Notes under the pieces: model-generated
Seen by the model: only the letters and a program-made list of their open reading frames with translations
Databases searched by the model: none
What the model was told of the DNA's origin: nothing
Shown: one piece after another, positions 33,912 through 42,225 of the stretch
How the letters are laid out: every line of letters begins with the position of its first letter
Position numbering within the stretch: the first letter of the stretch is position 1
DNA from: Azoarcus sp. KH32C
GTDB taxonomy: Bacteria > Pseudomonadota > Gammaproteobacteria > Burkholderiales > Rhodocyclaceae
Reading direction: 5' to 3'
Length of the DNA: 64,000 bases
NCBI RefSeq assembly: GCF_000349945.1
Contig: NC_020516.1
Span: 4,216,001-4,280,000 of the forward strand
Position numbers and translations under genes: made by a program

Positions 33912-35354
33912 ATGAGCGAGCAAGACGAACGCCACCCGGACGATGTCCAGCAGCACCTGCGCGAAGTGCAGGAACTGCTGTCGCGCCACAGGGTGGTGGA
34001 AGACCTCGTTCATCGGCAGGAAATGCCCCACCACGAACTGGTGGAGGACCTCGTCCACAAGCAGCACGTCGCCGAACTGCAGGCCCGCCTCGACGCCCTG
34101 CACCCGGCCGACATCGCGTACATCCTCGAGGCGCTGCCGCTCGCCGACCGCCTCTTCGTCTGGGACCTCGTCAAGGCCGACCGCGACGGCGACATCCTGC
34201 TCGAAGTGTCCGACGCGGTGCGCGAGTCGCTCATCGAGACGATGCGGCCCGACGAGCTCAAGGCCGCCGCCGAGACCCTCGACACCGACGAACTCGCCGA
34301 CCTCGCACCCGACCTGCCGCCCGAGGTCATGCAGGACGTGTTCCAGTCGCTCGACAGCGAGGAACGCGAACAGCTGCGCGCAGCGATGTCCTACCCCGAG
34401 GATTCGGTCGGCGCGCTGATGGACTTCGACATGGTCACCGTCCGCGAGGACGTGACGCTCGAAGTCGTGCTGCGCTACCTGCGCCGCTTCGACGAGTTGC
34501 CGGACCACACCGACAAGCTCTTCGTCGTCGACCGCGAAGACCACCTGAAGGGCATCCTGACCCTCGAATCGCTGCTGATCAACGATCCGGATGCCAACGT
34601 CGTCGACGTCATGCACAAGGAAAACGTCATCAGCTTCGAGCCCGAGGACGAAGCCGACGACGCAGCCCAGGCGTTCGAGCGCTACGATCTCGTCTCGGCG
34701 CCGGTGATCGATTCGGAAAGGCGCGTCATCGGGCGCCTCACGGTCGCCGACGCCGTCGACTACATCCGCGAGGAATCCGAACACGAGATCCTCAGCAACG
34801 CCGGTCTGCGCGAAGAGGAAGACATCTTCGCGTCGGTGATGGACTCCGTGAAGAACCGCTGGGCGTGGCTCGCGATCAACCTCGTCACCGCCTTCATCGC
34901 CTCGCGCGTCATCGGTCTCTTCGAAGGCTCGATCGAGAAGCTCGTCGCGCTCGCCGCGCTGATGCCGATCGTCGCCGGCATCGGCGGCAACTCGGGCAAC
35001 CAGACCATCACGATGATCGTGCGCGCGATCGCGATGGGCCAGGTCGAGCCCGGCGCGATGCAGCGCCTGATGCGCAAGGAGCTCAAGGTCTCGCTGATCA
35101 ACGGCCTGTTCTGGGGCGGCATCATCGGCGTGTTGTCGTGGTGGCTCTACCACAGCGTCTCGCTGGGCCTCGTGATGACCGCCGCGATGACGCTCAACCT
35201 GCTGCTCGCCGCCTCGGCCGGCGTGGTGATCCCAATGATGCGCTTCCGCCTCGGCAAGGACCCTGCGCTCGGCAGCTCGGTGATGATCACCGGCCTCACC
35301 GACTCGGGCGGTTTCTTCATCTTCCTCGGACTCGCGACGCTGTTCCTGCTCTGA
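33912..35354 (+). CDS. mgtE: Magnesium transporter MgtE
   Basis: 480 residues: an N-terminal superhelical MgtE_N domain, two CBS domains (about 160-285) and five C-terminal membrane helices with the pore segment PIVAGIGGNSGNQT. It is a Mg2+ channel gated by intracellular Mg2+ binding at the N and CBS domains. A GGAGGCGCC site precedes the ATG. It is transcribed alone and ends at a strong hairpin. Confidence 0.95.
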   Translation: MSEQDERHPDDVQQHLREVQELLSRHRVVEDLVHRQEMPHHELVEDLVHKQHVAELQARLDALHPADIAYILEALPLADRLFVWDLVKADRDGDILLEVSDAVRESLIETMRPDELKAAAETLDTDELADLAPDLPPEVMQDVFQSLDSEEREQLRAAMSYPEDSVGALMDFDMVTVREDVTLEVVLRYLRRFDELPDHTDKLFVVDREDHLKGILTLESLLINDPDANVVDVMHKENVISFEPEDEADDAAQAFERYDLVSAPVIDSERRVIGRLTVADAVDYIREESEHEILSNAGLREEEDIFASVMDSVKNRWAWLAINLVTAFIASRVIGLFEGSIEKLVALAALMPIVAGIGGNSGNQTITMIVRAIAMGQVEPGAMQRLMRKELKVSLINGLFWGGIIGVLSWWLYHSVSLGLVMTAAMTLNLLLAASAGVVIPMMRFRLGKDPALGSSVMITGLTDSGGFFIFLGLATLFLL

Positions 35355-35369
35355 GCGGATATACCGTCG

Positions 35370-35396
35370 AAAAAAAGGGGCGCCGCGGCGCCCCTT
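35370..35396. terminator. Bidirectional terminator between mgtE and hemL
   Basis: Ten-pair stem AAGGGGCGCC / GGCGCCCCTT with a two-base gap. On the minus strand it is followed by a run of T (seven A on the plus strand), making it strong for hemL; for mgtE the trailing TTCTCGTT is weaker. Confidence 0.85.
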
Positions 35397-35416
35397 CTCG
35401 TTCGTACCAGTCCGAA

Positions 35417-36697
35417 TCAGAGCCTTGCGAACACTCGGCGCGCCGCCTCGACGGTCGCCGCGACGTCCGCCTCGGTGTGCGCCACCGACAGGAAGCCCGC
35501 CTCGAAGGCCGACGGCGCGAAGAAGTGGCCTTCGTCCAGCATCGCGTGGAAGAAGCGGTTGAAGGTGTCGCGATCCGACGCCATCACTTCCGCGAACGAA
35601 CGCGGCACGGCGGCGCTGAAATACAGGCCGAACATGCCGCCGATCGAATCCGCGCAGAAGGTCACGCCGGCTGCACGCGCAGCCTCGTTGAGCCCGTCCG
35701 CGAGCTGCTTCGTGCGCGCCGCGAGCGTGTCGTAGAAACCCGCCTCGCGGATCAGCTTCAGCGACGCAATCCCCGCCGCGACCGCGACCGGGCTGCCCGA
35801 CAGCGTGCCCGCCTGGTACACCGGGCCGAGCGGCGCGATCTGCTGCATGATGTCGCGGCGGCCGCCGAAGGCGCCGACCGGCATGCCGCCACCGATCACC
35901 TTGCCGAGCGTCGTCAGGTCCGGCGTGATGTTGTAGAGGCCCTGCACCCCTTGCGGGCCGACGCGGAAGCCGGTCATCACCTCGTCGAAGATCAGCACGA
36001 CGCCATACTGCGTGCACAGCGCGCGCAGCCCTTCGAGGAAGCCCGGCTGCGGCTTGATCAGGTTCATGTTCCCGGCGACCGCCTCGACGATCACCGCCGC
36101 GATCTCGTTGCCGCGCGCCTTGAAAGCCTCTTCGACCTGCTGCAGGTTGTTGTAGTCGAGCACGATCGTGTGCTTCGCGAAATCCGCCGGCACACCGCCT
36201 GACGACGGATTGCCGAAGGTCAGCAGGCCCGAGCCCGCCTTCACGAGCAGGCTGTCGGCATGGCCGTGGTAGCAGCCTTCGAACTTGACGATCGCATCAC
36301 GACCGGTGAAGCCGCGCGCGAGACGGATCGCGCTCATCGTCGCCTCGGTGCCCGAGCTCACGAGGCGCACCATGTCCATCGACGGCATCAGCTCACAGAT
36401 CAGCTCGGCCATGTCGACTTCGGCTTCCGTCGGCGCACCGAAGGACAGGCCGCGCAACGCCGCCTCGCGCACCGCCTCGACGATGGCCGGATGCGCGTGG
36501 CCGGCGATCGCCGGGCCCCAGGAGCCGACGTAGTCGATGTATTCCTTGCCGTCCGCATCCCACACACGCGCGCCCTCGGCGCGGGCGATGAAGCGCGGCG
36601 CCCCGCCCACCGAACGGAAGGCGCGCACCGGCGAATTCACGCCGCCGGGAATCGTGTTCTGGGCGCGCTGGAAGAGGGCTTCGTTCTTGCTGTTCAT
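35417..36697 (-). CDS. hemL: Glutamate-1-semialdehyde 2,1-aminomutase HemL
   Basis: 426 residues, PLP-dependent class III aminotransferase fold. The PLP Lys lies in TTLGKVIGGGMPVGAFGG. N-terminal GGVNSPVRAFRSVGG and YIDYVGSWGP are diagnostic of GSA aminomutase, which makes 5-aminolevulinate in the C5 pathway of tetrapyrrole synthesis. The start MNSKNEALFQRAQ fits the family. It lies downstream of thiD2-thiE on the same strand, with a 69-base gap after thiE. Confidence 0.97.
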   Translation of the reverse strand: MNSKNEALFQRAQNTIPGGVNSPVRAFRSVGGAPRFIARAEGARVWDADGKEYIDYVGSWGPAIAGHAHPAIVEAVREAALRGLSFGAPTEAEVDMAELICELMPSMDMVRLVSSGTEATMSAIRLARGFTGRDAIVKFEGCYHGHADSLLVKAGSGLLTFGNPSSGGVPADFAKHTIVLDYNNLQQVEEAFKARGNEIAAVIVEAVAGNMNLIKPQPGFLEGLRALCTQYGVVLIFDEVMTGFRVGPQGVQGLYNITPDLTTLGKVIGGGMPVGAFGGRRDIMQQIAPLGPVYQAGTLSGSPVAVAAGIASLKLIREAGFYDTLAARTKQLADGLNEAARAAGVTFCADSIGGMFGLYFSAAVPRSFAEVMASDRDTFNRFFHAMLDEGHFFAPSAFEAGFLSVAHTEADVAATVEAARRVFARL

Positions 36698-36766
36698 GTC
36701 GTCGAAACTCGTCGGTTGAGAATTGCAGTAAAAGGGACCCGAGGTCTGCGGCCGCCAGCCGAAACC

Positions 36767-37396
36767 TCAGACCGGTTCAAACAAGGCGGCATAGGCCGCC
36801 ACGCGCGCCCCCGGATCGGGCGCGTCGAAGACATCGGAAATCACCGCGAGCAGATCCGCGCCGGCCGCAACAACGGCGGATGCGTTCTCCAGCGTGATCC
36901 CGCCGATCGCCGCGACCGGGCAGCGAAGTTCGAGGTGCGCACGGGTCAGCAACGCGAGCGGCGCATGCACCGCCGCAGGCTTGGTCGGCGACGAAAACAC
37001 GGCACCGAACGCCACGTAGTCCGCACCGGCAACGAGGCCTGTCTCGGCCCGCGCCCATTCGTTGTAGCAGGTCACGCCGAGGATTCGCTTCGGCCCGAGC
37101 GCCGCACGCGCCGCCGCGATGTCGCCATCGTCGCGCCCGAGATGCGCGCCATCCGCGCCGATCGCCAAGGCGAGCTGCAGGTCATCGTTGACGATCAACG
37201 GCACGCCCGCGTCGCGGCATGGCTGCACGAGTGCTGCCGCCTGCTCGCGCCGCAGCGCCGCGTCGGGCTGCTTGCTGCGGTACTGCAGCAGCGCCGGCCG
37301 GCCTTCGAGCGCGCGCCGAGCCAATTCGACGAGCGTCGCCGTATCGGCGAGATCGGGCGTGACGAGGTAAAGCCCGCGCAGCTTGCGTTCAGTCAT
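36767..37396 (-). CDS. thiE: Thiamin phosphate synthase ThiE
   Basis: 209 residues, TIM-barrel. It joins HMP-PP and thiazole phosphate. Motifs: GLYLVTPD at the start, LLQYRSK with pyrophosphate-binding residues, DGAHLGRDD, and AIGGITLENA. The start MTERKLRG overlaps the upstream thiD2 gene by eight bases; the long open extension upstream is shadow. With thiC, thiD, thiS and thiG elsewhere in the window, most of the pathway is encoded here, in three separate transcription units. Confidence 0.95.
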   Translation of the reverse strand: MTERKLRGLYLVTPDLADTATLVELARRALEGRPALLQYRSKQPDAALRREQAAALVQPCRDAGVPLIVNDDLQLALAIGADGAHLGRDDGDIAAARAALGPKRILGVTCYNEWARAETGLVAGADYVAFGAVFSSPTKPAAVHAPLALLTRAHLELRCPVAAIGGITLENASAVVAAGADLLAVISDVFDAPDPGARVAAYAALFEPV

Positions 37397-38336
37397 CGCC
37401 TTTCGCTTCCGCTGCCGCTTCATCTTCCGGCCGCGCCCAGAACAGGCGATCGGGCAGCGCGAGCCCCATTCCCGGCCGGTAGGCGGCCGACAAAGCCTGC
37501 CACGTGAATTCCTGCGCCTCGCGCGCCGCCTCGGGCACTTCCATGCCGTGCGCGAGCGCCGCCGCCAGCGCCGCCGCCAGCGTCGAACCCGCGCCGAGGA
37601 AACGCTCCGGCAGCCGGTCCCAGGCATCGGTGCGCACCGGCCCGTCACTATTGACGAGCACATTCACGACCTGCGGCCCCGGCTCGCTCGTGCCGGTGAG
37701 CAGGATGTAGCGCACGCCCAGCGCGAGCAGATGATTGATCGCGTCCTCGACCGACAGGTCGGCGTCGGCGAGCTCGCCCCCGCCCCCGCCCTCGTCCTCT
37801 TCGCCGAACAGCTCCGCGTCGTCCTCCTCGTCCTCGCCTTCGCTCGCGGCGAAGCGCTCCGGATCCGGCGCGACCGCCGCGAGCTGCAGCACTTCGTCGC
37901 GGCTCGCGACGAGCACCGTCGTCTGCGGCAGCACCAGTTCCGCGATCCCCGCAAGCAGATCCTCGCCGCTCGACTCGTCGCCATCGACGAAGCCCAGCGA
38001 CGGCGCGACGACCAGCGGCAAGTCAGGGTAGTCGGACAGGATTTCGGCGATCGCCGCCACGTTCTCGACGCTTCCCACCATGCCCAGCTTGAACGCACGC
38101 ACCGGGATGTCCTCGAGCAGCGCCCGCGCCTGCGCAGCCACTGCCTCGGAATCAAGGGCGAGCACTTCTTCGACGCCACGCGTGTCGCGCACGATCACCG
38201 CCGCGAGCACCGACAAGGGATGGCAACCCATGCTCGCCAGTGTCAGGACATCCGACTGAAGGCCGTCGCCGCCGGTGGCATCGCTGGCCGCGAAGGCCAG
38301 CACGGAAGGGGGAAGATCGTGTAAACCGATGGACAT
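37389..38336 (-). CDS. Divergent HMP kinase-like protein (ThiD paralogue)
   Basis: 315 residues of the ThiD fold (AFAASDATGGDGLQSD near residue 14). It departs from the catalytic ThiD at 9018-9854: the anion-hole motif GTGCT is GAGST here (Ser251 replaces the catalytic Cys), the DPVM segment reads APSLG, and an acidic Gly/Glu/Asp-rich insertion occupies about 166-189. It overlaps thiE by eight bases, so a thiamin-related or regulatory role is likely. ATG 38336 is preferred to a GTG seven codons upstream. Whether it is an active kinase cannot be told from sequence. Confidence 0.8.
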   Translation of the reverse strand: MSIGLHDLPPSVLAFAASDATGGDGLQSDVLTLASMGCHPLSVLAAVIVRDTRGVEEVLALDSEAVAAQARALLEDIPVRAFKLGMVGSVENVAAIAEILSDYPDLPLVVAPSLGFVDGDESSGEDLLAGIAELVLPQTTVLVASRDEVLQLAAVAPDPERFAASEGEDEEDDAELFGEEDEGGGGGELADADLSVEDAINHLLALGVRYILLTGTSEPGPQVVNVLVNSDGPVRTDAWDRLPERFLGAGSTLAAALAAALAHGMEVPEAAREAQEFTWQALSAAYRPGMGLALPDRLFWARPEDEAAAEAKGDD

Positions 38337-38696
38337 GATGGAGTCTGCCGAAAGCACAGCGCCGCCTGATCTGGCACGGCAGGAAAAATGCGGTAAGATG
38401 CGGCGGATTTTACAGCCAATTCGCCCAGAGCATGCTTACCGATGGCCAACTCGCCACTCCCGCGGCGTTTCTGCCGATGGCATGGCCTGGCGCGGTGAAG
38501 AAAGGGACCTTTCTCGGGCGAGCGCAGACTCGACCGCAGCACCGGCAGAAATGACGAGAAAAAGTCCGGAAAATGACATCCGAACATCCCGACCGGTTCC
38601 CTGAACGCGTTGGCGAAGTAACGGAAAGGGTACGAAAACCCGCCGGACAATGCAAACACCATATTCGGCACCGCCCCGACGCCGAGGATTGAAGAC
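38337..38696. other. Divergent intergenic region between thiD2 and pilG
   Basis: 360 bases without a supportable gene. It must contain the promoters of the minus-strand thiD2-thiE-hemL unit and of the pil-chp cluster. I found no clear -24/-12 or good -35/-10 pair. A 40-codon frame at 38430-38552 has no family features. Related genomes often carry a rubredoxin gene here; none is present. Confidence 0.5.
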
Positions 38697-39092
38697 ATGG
38701 ATCTAACCGGACTCAAGGTGATGGTGATCGACGACAGCAACACGATTCGTCGCAGCGCCGAAATCTTTCTCACGCAGTCGGGCTGTCAGGTGCTGCTGGC
38801 CGAAGACGGCTTCGATGCGCTCGCCAAGATCGCCGACCATCACCCCGACGTGATCTTCGTCGACATCATGATGCCGCGGCTCGACGGCTATCAGACCTGC
38901 GCGCTGATCAAGAAGAACCCGCAGCTCGCCGCGACGCCGGTCATCATGCTGTCCTCGAAGGACGGGCTCTTCGACCGCGCCCGGGGCCGCATGGTGGGAT
39001 CGGACGAATACCTCACCAAACCCTTCACCAAGGACAGCCTGCTCAAGGCGGTCGCCACCCACGCCGGACGCAGTTCCGGACAAGACCACTGA
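38697..39092 (+). CDS. pilG: Twitching motility response regulator PilG
   Basis: 131 residues, a single CheY-like receiver domain: VMVIDDSNTIRRSAE at the N-terminus, phospho-acceptor Asp in VIFVDIMMPRLDG, Thr/Ser switch in IMLSSKDG and Lys in YLTKPFTKD. In the Pil-Chp system PilG is phosphorylated by ChpA and promotes pilus extension and cAMP signalling. It is the first gene of pilGHIJ-chpA, 17 bases before pilH. Confidence 0.94.
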   Translation: MDLTGLKVMVIDDSNTIRRSAEIFLTQSGCQVLLAEDGFDALAKIADHHPDVIFVDIMMPRLDGYQTCALIKKNPQLAATPVIMLSSKDGLFDRARGRMVGSDEYLTKPFTKDSLLKAVATHAGRSSGQDH

Positions 39093-39109
39093 CCGGAGCC
39101 GCACACGCC

Positions 39110-39475
39110 ATGCCGATCAAGAAGATACTTGTCGTTGACGATTCGCCGACCGAACGCCTGGCGATGACCGAACTGCTCACCGCGAAGGGCTACCAGGTCG
39201 TCACCGCCGACAGCGGGGAAAACGCGATCACGCGCAGCAAGAGCGAGATGCCCGACCTGATCCTGATGGACGTCGTGATGCCGGGCATGAACGGCTACCA
39301 GGCCACCCGCACGATCTCGCGCGACGACGCGACGCGCAACATCCCGATCATCATGTGCACCAGCAAGGGACTGGAAACGGACCGCATCTGGGGCATGCGC
39401 CAGGGCGCGTACGACTATCTCGTCAAGCCCGTCGATCCGAACGAATTGCTGGCCCGCATCCAGGCCCTGGGCTGA
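39110..39475 (+). CDS. pilH: Twitching motility response regulator PilH
   Basis: 121 residues, CheY-like receiver: ILVVDDSPTERLAMTE, phospho-acceptor in LILMDVVMPGMNG, CTSKGLETD and Lys in YLVKPVDPNE. PilH counterbalances PilG in the Pil-Chp pathway, favouring retraction. It lies six bases before pilI. Confidence 0.94.
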   Translation: MPIKKILVVDDSPTERLAMTELLTAKGYQVVTADSGENAITRSKSEMPDLILMDVVMPGMNGYQATRTISRDDATRNIPIIMCTSKGLETDRIWGMRQGAYDYLVKPVDPNELLARIQALG

Positions 39476-39481
39476 GCACCG

Positions 39482-39997
39482 ATGGCCAAGCGACTGAGCC
39501 TGCGCGAATTCCAGGAAGACCTGGTGCGTCGCTTCGCCGAAGCGCAAAGCGGCGACCGGCGCGCCCTGCTGGGCGTCCGCGCGGGGCGCGAGAACTGGCT
39601 CATCAACCTCACCGACAGCGGCGAAATCCTGCCGCCACCGCCGCTCGCCCCGGTGCCGCTGACCTACGACTGGTATCGCGGCCTCGCCAACGTGCGCGGC
39701 ACGCTCTTCAGCGTCGTCGATTTCGCGGCCTTCCAGCACGGCCCTCTGACGCCGGCGACCGGCGGCGCGCGCCTACTCCTCGTCGGCGTGCGCCACGGGG
39801 TGAACTGCGCGCTGCTGATATCGAGTGCACTGGGGCTGCGCAGCCCCGACGACTTCCAGCCCGACACGGCCGGCGGCGCCGACGAACGTCCGTGGGTGCA
39901 GGCGCGCCTGCGCGACGCGCGCGACCATGTCTGGCTCAAACTCGACGTTCCGCGGCTGCTCTCGCACCGCGGCTTCCTGCAGGCGGGGCTCGAATAA
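39482..39997 (+). CDS. pilI: CheW-like adaptor PilI
   Basis: 171 residues with a CheW domain starting after a short leader (LREFQEDLVRRFAEAQ). It links the receptor PilJ to the kinase ChpA. Sequence identity to classical CheW is low, but the position between pilH and pilJ and the length fit PilI. ENWLINLTDSGEILPPPPLAPVPL is split here only to note the conserved Pro-rich segment at residues about 47-62, shared by PilI proteins. Confidence 0.88.
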   Translation: MAKRLSLREFQEDLVRRFAEAQSGDRRALLGVRAGRENWLINLTDSGEILPPPPLAPVPLTYDWYRGLANVRGTLFSVVDFAAFQHGPLTPATGGARLLLVGVRHGVNCALLISSALGLRSPDDFQPDTAGGADERPWVQARLRDARDHVWLKLDVPRLLSHRGFLQAGLE

Positions 39998-40060
39998 GCC
40001 CGTGGCCCGGCCCAAGCATCCGAACAATAACCACCCATCCGATCTCGCGGAGCACACACC

Positions 40061-42196
40061 ATGGCCCTCAAGCTTCCGACGCTGAACTTCAGCAAGAAGA
40101 AGGCTGACCCGGAAGACCCCCCGATCGCCACGACCATCATGGAAGACATGCCGGTGCGGCGTGTCGCCGATGCGCGGGCCGGCAAGGCGGAGGCGGGCAA
40201 ACCGCGCACCGCGGCCGAAAAGCTCGGGGCGCTGGCCTTCGTCTTCGCGCTGATCACGATCGCGGGCCTGATCCTGCTCTTCTACCAGTTCCGCGAATCG
40301 ACCAACGCCACCTCGGTCATTGCCGCCGCGGGAGAGATGGAAACCCTCACGCAGCGCATCGCCAAGGCGACGCAGCTGTCGCTGCAGGGCAACGCCGCAG
40401 CCTTTGCCGAATTGCGCAACGGCACGCGCCGCTTCAACGAACTGCTCGACGCGCTGACCAACGGCGGCACGATCGACGACAAGGACGTGCGGCCCGCCCC
40501 CCGCGCCGCGCAGGAACAGATCGAGGCGCTCGCGACGACCTGGCGCCCCACGGCCGAAAAGGCCAGCCAGCTGATCGCGCAGGAAAAGAACCTGCTCGCG
40601 CTGAACGAATCGGTCGCCGCGATCAACAAGCGCGACGAGGAACTCTTCGAGCAGGCCGAGCAGCTCGCCCAGCTCAAGCAGCAGTCGGGCAACGCGCGCG
40701 AGATCGCCGCCACCGGCAGCGCCGTGATGCTGACGCAGCGCATCGCCAAGAACGCCAACGCCCTGCTCGTCGCGAACACGATCGACCCGCAGATCGCCTT
40801 CGCGCTCGGCAAGGACGCCAAGGTCCTCGCCGCCCAGCTCGCGGATCTGCGCGCAGGAACCGCCGACCCGGAGGCGCGCCGCCGCCTGCAGGCCCTCGAA
40901 GCCGGCTCCGGCGAAACGCTCGATGCCGTCACCCGCATCCTCGACAACATCCAGGCGCTGGTCCAGGCGAAGACCGCCGGCCGCGACATCTTCAACGACT
41001 CCGAAAAGCTCACCGACAACGCGCGCAAACTTTCTGCCGCGCTCAACAACGCCTATAGCGGCCTCAGCGGCGCGACCATCGGCATCGCGATCGCCGCGGT
41101 GCTCGGCCTGATGGTGCTGTCCTCGATGGCGAAGCTCAACAACCGCGAACTCGCCTCCCGCCAGCAGGAAGCCGAACAGCAGCAGCGCAGCGCCGAAAGC
41201 GAACGCAACCAGGCCCAGCAGGCGATCCTTCGCCTGATGAACGAAATGGGCGATCTCGCCGACGGCGACTTGACGGTGCGCACCACGGTGTCGGAAGACA
41301 TCACCGGCGCCATCGCGGACTCGGTGAACTACACCATCGAGGAACTCTCCGTGCTCGTGCGACGCATCAACGACGCGGCGACCCGCGTGACGCTCGCGAC
41401 CGAGGCCGCGCAGAAGATCTCGACCGAACTCCTGAGCGCAACCGAACGCCAGTCGCACGCGATCGAGGACGCCGGAAACACCGTCGAACAGATGGCCCGC
41501 AGCATGACCGAGTCGTCCGAGCGCGCACTGCGTTCCGCACAGGTCGCACGCCGCTCTCTGGATTCGGCACGCAAGGGCGCGAGCGCGGTGGAGAACACGA
41601 TCAAGGGCATGAACGGCATCCGCGAGCAGATCCAGGAAACTTCCAAGCGAATCAAGCGCCTCGGCGAATCCTCGCAGGAGATCGGTGAAATCGTCGAACT
41701 GATCTCGGACATTACCGAACAGACCAACGTGCTCGCGCTCAACGCGGCGATCCAGGCAGCCTCCGCCGGCGAAGCGGGACGCGGCTTCACCGTCGTTGCG
41801 GAAGAAGTGCAGCGCCTCGCGGAACGCTCCGCCGAAGCGACCAAGCAGATCGCGGCGATCGTGAAGACGATTCAGACCGACACCAAGGACGCCGTCGCGT
41901 CGATGGAAAACGCGACCCGCGACGTGGTCGAGGGCGCGCAGCTCTCCGACGCCGCCGGCCAGGCGCTGTCGGAGATCGGCGACGTCTCGACCGAAACCGC
42001 CCGCCTCATCGAACAGATCTCCAGCGACACCCAGCACCAGGCGGCCACCGCGACGCGCGTGGCCGAAGGCATGAAGGAAATCCTCGCGATTACCGAGCAG
42101 ACCGCGAACGGCACGCGCCAGACCGCGGTGTCGGTCGGCCAGCTCGCCGACCTCGCGGTCGAGCTGAAAGGCTCGGTCTCGGGCTTCAAGGTCTGA
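40061..42196 (+). CDS. pilJ: Methyl-accepting chemoreceptor PilJ
   Basis: 711 residues: membrane helix 1 (about 52-73), a periplasmic part made of two PilJ-type helical modules (each with a TQRIAK segment), membrane helix 2 (about 343-362), a HAMP-like region and a long coiled-coil signalling domain. The hairpin tip reads SDITEQTNVLALNAAIQAA, the conserved MCP motif. In Pseudomonas the homologue senses pilus/surface contact and activates ChpA. It follows pilI by 63 bases and precedes chpA by 29. Confidence 0.94.
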   Translation: MALKLPTLNFSKKKADPEDPPIATTIMEDMPVRRVADARAGKAEAGKPRTAAEKLGALAFVFALITIAGLILLFYQFRESTNATSVIAAAGEMETLTQRIAKATQLSLQGNAAAFAELRNGTRRFNELLDALTNGGTIDDKDVRPAPRAAQEQIEALATTWRPTAEKASQLIAQEKNLLALNESVAAINKRDEELFEQAEQLAQLKQQSGNAREIAATGSAVMLTQRIAKNANALLVANTIDPQIAFALGKDAKVLAAQLADLRAGTADPEARRRLQALEAGSGETLDAVTRILDNIQALVQAKTAGRDIFNDSEKLTDNARKLSAALNNAYSGLSGATIGIAIAAVLGLMVLSSMAKLNNRELASRQQEAEQQQRSAESERNQAQQAILRLMNEMGDLADGDLTVRTTVSEDITGAIADSVNYTIEELSVLVRRINDAATRVTLATEAAQKISTELLSATERQSHAIEDAGNTVEQMARSMTESSERALRSAQVARRSLDSARKGASAVENTIKGMNGIREQIQETSKRIKRLGESSQEIGEIVELISDITEQTNVLALNAAIQAASAGEAGRGFTVVAEEVQRLAERSAEATKQIAAIVKTIQTDTKDAVASMENATRDVVEGAQLSDAAGQALSEIGDVSTETARLIEQISSDTQHQAATATRVAEGMKEILAITEQTANGTRQTAVSVGQLADLAVELKGSVSGFKV

Positions 42197-42225
42197 CGGC
42201 GCAGCAGCAGCTTCGGGAACCAGCC

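Noticed and set aside
38361..38690. Expected rubredoxin gene before pilG
   Set aside because: No frame with the two CPxCG/CxxCG knuckles is present on either strand; the space holds only untranslated sequence.
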